Notes under the pieces: generated by a model
Told to the model about the DNA's origin: nothing
Seen by the model: only the letters and a program-made list of their open reading frames with translations
Databases searched by the model: none
Program-made: the position numbers and the translations under genes
Source: Tethya wilhelma
Lineage: Eukaryota > Porifera > Demospongiae > Tethyida > Tethyidae
NCBI GenBank assembly: GCA_964030475.1
Contig: CAXIPT010000001.1
Coordinates: forward strand, 15,387,614-15,451,613
Reading direction: 5' to 3'
Length of the DNA: 64,000 nt
In this document: positions 46,601 through 55,400 of the stretch, piece after piece
Numbering within the stretch: position 1 is the first letter of the stretch
How the letters are laid out: every line of letters begins with the position of its first letter

Positions 46601-47501
46601 TTGCTCCAAAGCACTGACCGTGGTTATTTTTGAAGTGTGAATTGGTAATTTCAAAGCTTACGTCTTGGAGAGCTATTCTATCCACCACTATAGTGACAGC
46701 ACCAACACTTGGTAACACATAGGCAGTTTTGAACGGGGCATTCAAGTGGTCAAACAGGGAATCGATACACTCTGTTCCTGGAGCCATATCTACAATTGCA
46801 TGGTCGGCAGTGTTATTGAGAAAGTATGTATCATTGATTTGGACGGTCGACGGCAAGGAGGGCTCATCAAGAAGCATAAAGAGCACCCCACTGCCTTTAC
46901 AAACGTGTGTTCTATTTGGCTGATGGCAGGTCTCATTGGAATGCTGTCGATTGTTGTTAAGGATACTCACATTATTGAGAAGTGTATTCCCAAGGGTGTT
47001 CAGTGCAACAAATGCATACCCAGTATAATTCTTTATCAAGACATTGTGCAGCCTAAAGTCATGGCAGTGATTGCAGAATAAAACGGAAGCCTGACCTGGT
47101 CCAAAATAAAAGGCCGTGCTATCATTCATGGGATTGACTACCAATTCCTTTGGCAAAATTGAGCCACAGTCTTGGAATTCTATGTTCTCAAATGTTACAT
47201 TCCGAACATTGACGAATGCAAACCCACGTGAGATGATGTCATCATTGTCATGGAGACAGTGGATGATGGATTGATTAGAGGAACTTGGTCCTCCGATTCT
47301 AAGGTTTGATACATCGTCAAACATACAGAAGTCACCGGACTTAATGGTATACACAACACCAGGTAAAAATTTGATTTCTGTGATATTTTCACAAGTAACT
47401 ACATCTGCATACCCTCTGCTCGTGAAATCCAAACTGATGAAGACAGTGAACAGGAGAAACAATGGGCAGTGCATGTTTGCTAGGTTGGTGTTCATTGACA
47501 A
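43677..47501 (-). CDS. Beta-helix multi-TM surface protein 2 (intact)
   Basis: Single exon of 1274 aa. The signal peptide follows MSMNTNLANMHC (LFLLFTVFISLDF). The ectodomain to about residue 840 is N-glycosylation-rich with short repeated strands (FENIEFQDCG, INDTYFLNNTA, FQNCTFIENTP, VEDSTFYGSAG), the pattern of a right-handed parallel beta-helix. A Cys motif (GILCGQCPGNLS, PHCMECS) leads into about eight or nine hydrophobic segments (residues about 860-1200: IPLYALAGIILVFLLFALHI, GLIFYANLFNINS, LNLELGFPVCLYKGL, PVLATLFHLSFFKLL, LLFFYLQALVLLALIL), then a polar cytoplasmic tail ending KLRESILEYSSD. It is a plasma-membrane protein of unknown role, possibly a receptor. The lineage-specific family is shown by three members in this window. 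Confidence 0.88.
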   Translation of the reverse strand: MSMNTNLANMHCPLFLLFTVFISLDFTSRGYADVVTCENITEIKFLPGVVYTIKSGDFCMFDDVSNLRIGGPSSSNQSIIHCLHDNDDIISRGFAFVNVRNVTFENIEFQDCGSILPKELVVNPMNDSTAFYFGPGQASVLFCNHCHDFRLHNVLIKNYTGYAFVALNTLGNTLLNNVSILNNNRQHSNETCHQPNRTHVCKGSGVLFMLLDEPSLPSTVQINDTYFLNNTADHAIVDMAPGTECIDSLFDHLNAPFKTAYVLPSVGAVTIVVDRIALQDVSFEITNSHFKNNHGQCFGAIMTTFLSQSNASNLVFQNCTFIENTPSIVLETEEGRNYFGSDITLYLKFHGEFTHANCLSVEDSTFYGSAGYRKTPLMSLLHFTDSDGQCTANVTRVTASNSKFLFAFAIDQSSDRFDIGVNGLNITGKTSEYNLQSLTIDNGLLTFVRTHTVSIMGTNEHPCVFEELIGPVILGRVTDVILTGNVTFRNIQGASWAGGAALLLQTDSHLWLQEPLSAEFCNLTAVYGGAIHSPQTSSEFCVIQYYPMRYYSAKNITEMNVSLTFTGNTAKLAGNSIYIDPLWNCSTQLSRRIHLHPSNLTLLYDAIFHFENPVDNQLFEMSSSPRQICICEDGLTNTSKSALNCNLGPHFVRNIKTYPGRQNSVNLTAVNDLKKPVYSTVYGTLFQNTSQPGFDWKFQYGADVVQMYGVNCTQLNFSILSKNLGSVARKGFLGLNPINSPKELLFPITLQKCPIGFMPINEGDCHCSPLLQSLKVNCDIDTLLIDRPGFSWIGKYPDDEYNETALGYTSHCPSIYCNKGIEKLNISDFDQLCLHKRMGILCGQCPGNLSVVVGGPHCMECSHVYLLTIPLYALAGIILVFLLFALHITMSTGTITGLIFYANLFNINSFILFDYEKVQWLKVFIALLNLELGFPVCLYKGLTDLQRTFLSYIFPIYLWIIGLGLVIAARYSSKLAKWTSRTAIPVLATLFHLSFFKLLRLIVSGLAFSKLKVESSSNYSHHIRWVWYYDASVKYLHHAHGVLFAITLVTLVFLILYIAVFTFVKYSTRFRIINRFQPLIDATCAPYKDKWRFWHGIRLWAIVVVDIVFASSRNNTLLFFYLQALVLLALILSQAAIMPFKSTAINFLDMFFLVDATLLTITALYPDSNYEIVSLVFGGAVFLVFWCIIGYHVWIIVKPRLPSSMIRRQSYEKLFSSNVHNIQDTGGHTRVTQTELEISIEPSLQQGNVSTRDDQTKKHRFDKLRESILEYSSD

Positions 47502-47880
47502 GCTGCAGAAAATATTGGTGTATATAGATGCTCAGATCGATCAACAGAGCTATATACAGCCCAGGGTATATAGGTCATGCATGGGTGCCCCTCCCACAAT
47601 ATCAACACATGCAGTACGTGACAGCAATTAGCTACTCACCTCAGTTTAGTAGATCAGTTTCTGTCAAATCATAATAAAGAGGCAGGACTGGAAGGTCGAG
47701 GACTATCGGATCATGCAGCAGACAATAAAATCTTCAATTATGGTAACTGTGGCTGCACGTGACATTGCAAATTATATTCATGATAATTTTCATTATGCGC
47801 GCACAACAAATGAATTCTGCTTACATAAATCCAATGATTTATCCAATACAGATGCAAAAAGAACGGCTACAATTGAGCTA

Positions 47881-48081
47881 TTATGTATTGACATTGTCTT
47901 GATTTTCAGAAGTTTCTGCTTCTCTGTCACTTTTGCTGGACTGTCTTCTCTTTCTCTGCAAAGGATCACGACTCTTTGATTTATCACTCTTGGACTTCTT
48001 GCCTGGTGCTGTCTTTAAAGAGGCCCCTGAGGCCGGCATCTTCTCTATCACTGACAACAAAGAACTGTGGATACTAGCTCG
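47881..48081 (-). CDS. Possible terminal exon of an unidentified gene, Lys/Ser-rich
   Basis: After a good acceptor (ccttccacccag) the minus strand reads RASIHSSLLSVIEKMPASG and a basic stretch (KKSKSDKSKSRD, QRKRRQSSK) to a TAA at 47883-47881. I found no upstream exon in matching phase, and the DNA beyond belongs to a dispersed repeat. Could be an orphan exon or chance. Confidence 0.3.
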   Translation of the reverse strand, partial: RASIHSSLLSVIEKMPASGASLKTAPGKKSKSDKSKSRDPLQRKRRQSSKSDREAETSENQDNVNT

Positions 48082-48433
48082 CTGGGTGGAAGGAAAACAA
48101 TGACATATAAAAATAGCACTAGTAATAAAATAATAAGTTGTTGTCATGGTAAACTCCATATTCAACACCCTAAAGCGGATATCATACTTACAGTAGTATA
48201 CGTACAGTAGGAATGGGCCAAATGTCTTATAGACATGATACAAAATGTTTGTCAGCATAAAAAATCAAAGCTTAGTCTTCATGTACTTCAATGTAGCCAT
48301 CTTTAGATGTGGCATTAATTTTAATGTGCATTAGTCTACTCTAGCATGATTGTAGCTGCAACTACTGAAGCTTTTCATAAGGACTAACCAGACTCTGAGA
48401 GTCTCCACACTATAGTGATGAAAAAGTGAATGA

Positions 48434-48803
48434 ACAAGCAGTGAAAATTTTTTATAAAATAAGCAGTGTAGGAATGGGCAGTGCTGTAAAAGTATTGAAA
48501 CAAGGCATGTCAGTCTCCATTTCGGCACATGCATGCATGACTACTTCACTTTTTTTAATGTCCAAATCTTGATTTAAGTTGCCTGCCTTCTTATATTTTA
48601 CTCCACTGCTTAGTCAACTGAAATTGAACCATCAATAAGATAACATAAGGCTATGTACTGAGTACAGGTGCATGATCATTTACAATAATGAGGATACATA
48701 ATAATTGAGGGATCAAAAATGAAAATGAAGTATATAGTCATGTATCGAATTAGTGACATGCCTTGTTCCAATACTTGTTATGACACTGACAATTCCTACA
48801 CGA
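48434..48803. repeat. MITE-like inverted-repeat element, older copy
   Basis: The left arm (from aacaagcagtgaaaattt, 48434, to about 48545) and the right arm (about 48715-48803) are complementary with mismatches; the shared core is gtaggaatgggcagtg / aggcatgtc. The whole unit and its left flank (from 48190) match 60290-60975. The right arm ends just beyond the kinase-Kelch stop codon. Confidence 0.8.
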
Positions 48804-48816
48804 AGCGGGACTCAAT

Positions 48817-51366
48817 CTATAGTAATGTAGCAATTTCAGTATTATCTGTTGTACCACCAGTTTCTCCTCCTACAACAAGGATGTTGTCGTCAGGGAGAGT
48901 TATAGCCAGGCAACGTGATCTTCTAATGTTCATGTCACTTTTGTGAAACCATTCATTAGTGTTCATATTGAGTTCATATACGGCAGTTGTTCTTTTGCCT
49001 TGTTTGTCTCTTCCTCCAATAGCGAGTACCTTGCCATGAACAGTTACACAGGCAGAATTCTTCACTGGTATGTCCGGAAGGTGATGCCATACTACTTTAG
49101 AGGAAGTTGAAAATGTAGAAAATGATGGCTGTGTCTGTGTGCTATGTCTTGATGATTGAATTAGCTCGCTAAATTGACAAGACACTACTGAGTAGATATT
49201 AGGGTCAGCTGTGATACCTCCCATTAGGTAGAGAGAATCTCCACACAGCGTCGCTGAAGCCCTGCCTGATTTAAAGGGAAGTTGAGCTGCTGTACTCCAT
49301 TGTCTGGCTGCTATATCCATGATTTCTACACAATCCAGGCTGTCACTACCACCTGCAACAATACCTCCAATGACAGCCACATGGGTGAGAGTAGAGAGAA
49401 GTGTAACTTCACACCTTGCTGTACGCATTGGAGGATATAGCTCCACCCAGCTGCGGTCATGGTAGGTGAATAGCTTGTTAGTATAACGATAACCTCCAAC
49501 TGCTGTGAGTGTGTTGTTGATGGTTGTAAGAGTAGAACGAAGGTAAGGACACTCTGGTAGGGTTGACCACGTGGAGGTACTGTAGTTGAAGGAATAGACA
49601 GTATTAGGATCATCGTTGATATAAACAATGTCCCCTAAAATAGTAGAAGATCCTTTTATTACTCGATCAGGTGGTTTTGGTCCCTTCCTCCATTTCAGTG
49701 TTAACTCTTTGATAGATAGTTTCTTCTCATCTTCTGTCTGTTCTGCTGGTGCTAGTTGCTGTAGGTCAGGCTGAATGTCTTGGGAGGGTGTTCTATGTGT
49801 CTCTCCATGTTGTGCTGTTCCTTGTTGAAGCTCAGTAATCTGGCGGTTCTTTAGTTCTAGCATTTTTTGAAGTTGTCGAATTTCTTGTTGCATACTTTGA
49901 AACTGGAGATCTTTGTCTTGAATCTGCCAATTTTTGTCCTGAATCTGCCTATTTTTGTCCTGAATCTGCCAATCTTTGTCCTGAATCATTTTATCTTTGT
50001 CCTGAATCTTCCTATTTATGACCTGAATCTTCCTATTTTTGTCCTGAATCTGTCTCTCTTTGTCTTGAATCTGTCCATCTTTGTCTTGAATCTGTTCATC
50101 CTTTTCTTCAATGGTTTGTCTTTGTGTTCTTATCCGATTCTCTAAATATTGTATTTGTCCATCTTTGAGCTGAATCTGTTTATCTTTGTCTTGAATCTCT
50201 CTATCTTTGACCTGAATCTGTTGAAGATTGTCCTGAATCTGTTGATTTTTGTCCTGAATCTGCCAATCTTTGTCCTGAATCTGTTTAAGATTGTCCTGAA
50301 TCTGTTGATTTTTGTCCTGAATCTGCCTATCTTTGTCCTGAATCTGTTCATCCTTCTCTTCAATGGTTTGTCTTTGTATCCTAATTTGATGCTCTCTGTC
50401 ACGAACTTGCTGCACACTAGAAGCATACAGTTGGGTCAACTTAAACTGTTCAAAAGTTTGGCACAATTGTTTAGCTGTTGGTCTCTCAGTATCTTTATCC
50501 TTTATGCAGCTGAGAGCAATTGGTCGGAGAGGGTGGGCTGCAGGGATGAGGCTGATATGAGATTGGCGACGTTCCTCTTCAGGGACGTGAACTAATGCTT
50601 GAAGTCTTTGAGATGGCTGTGTAGGATGAGGTAAATCTATAGTTTGAAATCGATCTGTTGGCTTTGGAAATTGTCTTGTGATGGCTTGTATTGTTAGAAC
50701 TCCAAAACTGAAGCAGTCTAGCTTCTCAAAGTAAACTGGTGGCTCGTCCAGAGCTTCAGGAGACATATATGCTGGTGTGCCTGGACACTGAGTCAGCGAT
50801 GCAAGTCGAGAAGCTGCAGCATCAGTGAGTGTTGACATCCCAAAGTCGGTGACTTTAGCTCGACTCCCAGCAATTAGAAGGATGTTGTTGCTTGACATGT
50901 CTCGATGGACAATTCCGTTGGAGTGAAGAAATGCCAGGGCCAATGCTGTATCATGTAAAATATTGACTTGTAAATGATACAAGACAGTGTTTTGCGGTGT
51001 CTCTAGGAAGTGGGTGAGGCTCTCATCCATGAGTTCCATTAGAAGCACAGGTACGTTTGTTAGAGGATCACGATATACTCCCAAATATTGTACGATGTTT
51101 GGGTGTTTGATGTGACTAAGGAATTGACACTCAGCTTCAAAGCGTCGTATTGGTTGGCGGTGTTCTTTGTCTAGAGGAGAAGCAGGTTGTTGGGCAGGGA
51201 GGTTTGAAGCAAAAAGAACCGGGTAGATCAACTTGGCAGCACACGGCAGTGAGTCACATTTAGCCTTGTAGACAGCTCCATAGGAACCATGTCCTAGTTC
51301 TTGATCTCGAAAGATTTGAACATTAGCAAACAAGAATTCCAATTCATTGTCAGGATGTCCAGCCAT
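48817..51366 (-). CDS. Protein kinase / coiled-coil / Kelch protein
   Basis: Single exon, 849 aa. Residues about 20-310 are a TKL-like kinase: GHGSYGAVYKAK (P-loop), CAAKLI (VAIK-type Lys), HRDMSSNNILL (catalytic loop), TDFGMS (DFG), GTPAYMSPEAL (APE), SFGVLTIQAI. All catalytic residues are present. Residues about 325-520 are a long coiled coil built from a 7-residue unit (QIQDKDR, QIQDKNQ, QIQDNLK). Residues about 570-849 hold Kelch repeats (LTAVGGYRYTNKLF, VAVIGGIVAGG, LYLMGGI, VLAIGGRDKQGKRT, ILVVGGETGG). Such kinase-Kelch fusions are not in vertebrates; a sponge-type expansion is likely. Cytoplasmic, no TM. The Kelch part suggests substrate or actin binding; the coiled coil suggests oligomer activation. 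Role unknown. Confidence 0.92.
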   Translation of the reverse strand: MAGHPDNELEFLFANVQIFRDQELGHGSYGAVYKAKCDSLPCAAKLIYPVLFASNLPAQQPASPLDKEHRQPIRRFEAECQFLSHIKHPNIVQYLGVYRDPLTNVPVLLMELMDESLTHFLETPQNTVLYHLQVNILHDTALALAFLHSNGIVHRDMSSNNILLIAGSRAKVTDFGMSTLTDAAASRLASLTQCPGTPAYMSPEALDEPPVYFEKLDCFSFGVLTIQAITRQFPKPTDRFQTIDLPHPTQPSQRLQALVHVPEEERRQSHISLIPAAHPLRPIALSCIKDKDTERPTAKQLCQTFEQFKLTQLYASSVQQVRDREHQIRIQRQTIEEKDEQIQDKDRQIQDKNQQIQDNLKQIQDKDWQIQDKNQQIQDNLQQIQVKDREIQDKDKQIQLKDGQIQYLENRIRTQRQTIEEKDEQIQDKDGQIQDKERQIQDKNRKIQVINRKIQDKDKMIQDKDWQIQDKNRQIQDKNWQIQDKDLQFQSMQQEIRQLQKMLELKNRQITELQQGTAQHGETHRTPSQDIQPDLQQLAPAEQTEDEKKLSIKELTLKWRKGPKPPDRVIKGSSTILGDIVYINDDPNTVYSFNYSTSTWSTLPECPYLRSTLTTINNTLTAVGGYRYTNKLFTYHDRSWVELYPPMRTARCEVTLLSTLTHVAVIGGIVAGGSDSLDCVEIMDIAARQWSTAAQLPFKSGRASATLCGDSLYLMGGITADPNIYSVVSCQFSELIQSSRHSTQTQPSFSTFSTSSKVVWHHLPDIPVKNSACVTVHGKVLAIGGRDKQGKRTTAVYELNMNTNEWFHKSDMNIRRSRCLAITLPDDNILVVGGETGGTTDNTEIATLL
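49905..50360. repeat. 21-bp tandem repeats coding the QIQDKxx heptads
   Basis: The unit (on + strand tttgtcctgaatctgccaatc-like) is repeated about twenty times with changes, interrupted once near 50101-50160 by TQRQTIEEKDEQ, which itself recurs at 50340-50395. Expansion or contraction would stay in frame. Confidence 0.9.
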
Positions 51367-51698
51367 GAAATAGTTTGATAGAAGGAAGAAGAGATTGGTC
51401 AGTCGACTATAGAAGATGCTGCTTTATCTATAGGTTTTAATCCAACTTCAGAGATTTGTCATAGTATATTTCTTGAACTGCTATTATAGCCAGCAATCTC
51501 ACTTGAAACTAGAATGCTTCACTAATTGTAATGTATACATGACATCAAAGTCCCCCCAATGGCATGAATGACATAATAAGTTATGATTGTGTACAATTGT
51601 ACCTATAATTTGAATGGAAACTGAATAATAGTATCAAGTTACTATCATATACCGTATACGTATAGTGATAGCTATGTATTGCAAGGTCATTTGAACTA

Positions 51699-52372
51699 CC
51701 GTAAATGTGGAAAATTTCGCTGTTGTTTATATTTCGTGGTTCGAGGTTACCGCGAAAAATAATAACACAAAAATTAAATAAATAATACAAATGACCCGTT
51801 TCTACGTATATTTCTCTCACTACACCGCTAAAAGTAGATGCCGCGGAAAAATAAAACGTGAATATTTTAACACGCGCAAATTTCTGGATTTACGATATGC
51901 GTTACCAGTATATACCTTAAGGTTACTATTAATTGCGGCATCTAATTTTAGCAGTTTGGCACACATGCACTTTTGGCGGATATTAATTTTAGCGATTTTT
52001 AATATTTTTGTTCTAATTCTATTACGGTATAAAATATTGCGCATACTTAATTTAGCGATTTTCAAGCTTCTCGCTAAAATCGCTAAAATTAGTTGCTGCA
52101 ATTAATAGTAACCTTAAGGTATCATGCATGATGGATTATTTTTCTGGGTCATCTATTTTTCGTAGTGTAGTGAAAGGTACCGTAAATTTAATGTGGAAAA
52201 TTTCACTGTCGTTTATATTTCACGGTTACCGCGAAAAATGAAAACACGAAAATTAAGTAATTTATAATACAAATGACCCGTTCCTACGTATATTTCTTTC
52301 ACTACATCGCGAAAAATAGATGGCACAGAAAAATAAAACTTAACACGCGCAAATTTCTGGATTTACGGTATT
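51699..52372. repeat. Two direct repeats split by a small transposon
   Basis: 51699-51905 and 52176-52372 are diverged direct copies (both contain atacaaatgacccgtt and cgcgcaaatttctggattt). Between them lies the separate element at 51913-52121. Probably two copies of one non-autonomous element. Confidence 0.85.
51913..52121. mobile_element. MITE with TACCTTAAGGTTACTATTAA termini
   Basis: About 209 bp with terminal inverted repeats of about 38 nt (left taccttaaggttactattaa, right ttaatagtaaccttaaggta, fully complementary at the ends). It is flanked by TA, which fits a TA target duplication as in mariner- or PIF-type MITEs. No transposase inside. The interior is rich in tagcgattt repeats. Confidence 0.85.
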
Positions 52373-52468
52373 TACTACTTGTCAATATAAAGAATGTAGC
52401 ATGCAGAACTGACGGTATTGCCCACAACATTAGTCTAACTGGTTCTATGTATACTTGCACCCGTACCT

Positions 52469-55400
52469 GGTGAGGTGAAAGAGTTTGTACATGTGTTGTG
52501 AGTGATGCTCTGATGATTGAACTTGACTGAAACAAAAGGAGCAAACATTAGTAGTCTACACAGAAACTGTAAACGTATAACTTGTTCATATACCTCAAGA
52601 ATACTTTCTAGATGTTTAGGAGGAAGTTGAAACAGGACTTGAAATGAATGTGGTTTGGTCACCTGCATGTGTGGCATGTAGATATTGTCATCACATCATC
52701 CCACTATAGAGAGATTGTTTGGCCTCATTCCCAGACCTTCCCTTCCTCTTTAGTTTTGAAGAAATAATTTTCAAGGGAGGAGCCTGGGAATGAAGCTAGG
52801 GTTTCGACTAGATAGAATGTACCTCACAGCACTTGATGAAGCCTTGCCACACTTTGGGTTGCTTCCAAACCTGAAACAAGGACATGCATCATGAGTTCAA
52901 CCTAACAAACTACACTAGTGTACAGTACTACTATAGTATGTGCACTACTAATTAACCTGTTTACTAATAAGTTTCACGAGAATTGTCATGACAAAACTGA
53001 TCAATTTCGGACAAGAACCAAGAGATTGAAGAACCTAAATGAGGTTAGTTGATCTTTGAGCATTACAACGTATCTACACAGTATATAGTTCTTGGTGTCG
53101 TGACTCACAGTTCTCATGAACAAGGTTGGAATGGGAGTCTGTTCCAAGAGCTGTTGAAGGACCACAGCCAATACCTCCTGTGTGTAGACTGACTTTTCTT
53201 GGAAGCAAATATTAGATGCTGCAGCAGCAATTAAATTTAAGACAATTTGAAAGTACATTTGATTCTTTTTGAGTTCACAGTAAAAAAGAAAATATTAGCA
53301 CTAGTTGCACGCACCTTTGATAATCGATTTCATGAGGGCCTCGTCATTCTTACAGTCAATGTTGTGCAGAGCAATCAGTAGTTCTGATGGTGTCACTGGA
53401 CTGATGCTGTGACCTTGTTCACCTGTAACCACACAATATTAGCAGAGGCTTTAATAGCAGAAGAATATTCTCAGCTACACAGCCAGCCACACACCATAGC
53501 TATTAATAGTCTATGTATGAGCACTCATATTCACAGAAGATCTACCTTTGTATGAAACAAGGAGTCTGTCCAGTACACCTTTCACCAGGCTAGGACTAAG
53601 TCTGACAAACTTGGGAAGTGCTGAAATCACCTCTTGCTATGTAAAATATACCACACAAAATAATTGTTACATACAAAATTTCAAACAGCCTATAATCTTT
53701 ACAAAAATCCCAAACCTAAAGAAACCCTCCCCACACCTGCTAAAGAATAAAGGGCACAAAAGCCTCAAACCTAAAGAAACCCTCCTATGCCTACTGAAAC
53801 AAGTAAGTATGTAAGTATGCTTATGAATACGTTAATTATGTGCTCACTGCTCACCTTCTGCAGTCCATGCAACACAGGAATGAGGAAGCGTACATCAGAA
53901 GAGTTTCTTTGGTAGAGCTCCCTCACTCGCTGCACAAGTTCAGCCGATGGGGGTGCTACAAGTGGAACAAAAATGAAATACTATTAATATACTGTCATTA
54001 CAAAACTGCTACTTGTGCACGGATTGGTGATCATGCATTTCTCTTGGTGTTATTATTATGTCTACACAAATACTAATCAGATGGCAACATTGTGGGGCAA
54101 GCCTGAACAAACTATTCAAGATCTTCATACATAGGATTGCCAGCTGGCTGATACAACTAGTCGAGAAATTTTATGCAAGGCCTGCACAAGACATATCAGT
54201 TTTTTGTAAGTCACTATGGCTCAATCAGAGTCAATGCAGCTATCTGGTTATCTGGGAACAAGACTGAAGTTAAAAAAATCACAAAAACTCAGTTAACTCA
54301 ACTTTACTGGTCTAGTGTGCTTCATTTGGCATTTGTTGCTGCTAGGTTTGACTAATAAAGCTGAAACCAAATTAATCGTAAAACTTGTTCTGTAGATTTT
54401 TCTGAGCATCCACAGCTTACTTTAATAGTCTATTACACAGCTATAAGTCTTTATGCATGTGTGTCCTGGGTGTTTAATTTTGCTAGCTATTTCTCAATCT
54501 ATTTGGCAAACTAAGACTTTCTCTATGTGTTTTGAAAGGAGGATTGGATAGTAATGGTCAGTACAGAAAGAGTAAGTTGTGATGAAATGGCCTACCACTC
54601 TCTGTCAATATGTGCAGCATCCTCATGATGAGTGTCTCTCCACCCTGAGGGCAATGCTCCACTAGCTGGAGCAGCTCACACGAGTCCATTCCAATGGCTC
54701 TCACCTGGAGAGAACAAAACACACATTGGTTGAGAGGGCATTCAATAAGGTGCCATAGTAGCTAGTAAAATGAGAGTCCTACCGGTTGATCCAAGTGACG
54801 AAGAATGATCCTCTTCACAGCAGCAGAGGTATTGGTGTAGACGAATGCAAGGCTACACATACAAGTAGATAATAAAACAGATAAATATGTCAGGAAATAT
54901 TTGAATATAGCTAAGGGGAGGGGAGGTGGGGGAGGGGGGAATGGGGCCATGAAAGAGGTACAACATACTCTTTGAGGAGTCCGTGATTCATGGGGAGGAT
55001 GGAAAGAAAGAGACCGAGGCACATCTTGACACTCTCCTCAGTCCACTCCACAGCGACACCTGGACAACAACAACCAGAGGCCACTGAAACAATGTAACCT
55101 TCTCTGATCAATATTGTAGTATGTACCTAAGTCTTCTGAGCTGTCCAACTGAAAGGTTGGGTGATCACTGAGTAAGTATTGAAGAGTGTTGAGTGAAAAT
55201 CTCTGAAATAATTGGCACAAATGTGACTCAGGTTACAAAGTGGTATTAAACATTCTACACAATTGCATTCATAGAAGTTTGTTCAATTCAAACCCACCTC
55301 AATCTTTGAAGCAAGTTGCGGTTTTGCATAAAACTTCTTTGCAATATGAAGCGCTTGAATTCTAGCCTGAGTACAAAAAATTAAAGGTCAATGACTCATA

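Noticed and set aside
48181..48258. Hydrophobic piece TNILYHVYKTFGPFLLYVYY, with a similar one at 60310-60376
   Set aside because: It looked like a TM exon, but it lies in the dispersed repeat block, and its phase does not fit the exon at 47881 or the receptor C last exon.
50142..50595. Long alternative-frame and antisense ORFs inside the kinase-Kelch gene (runs of FVLNLPI or RFRTKIN)
   Set aside because: A 21-bp repeat keeps every frame open; the QIQDKxx frame is joined to kinase and Kelch domains.
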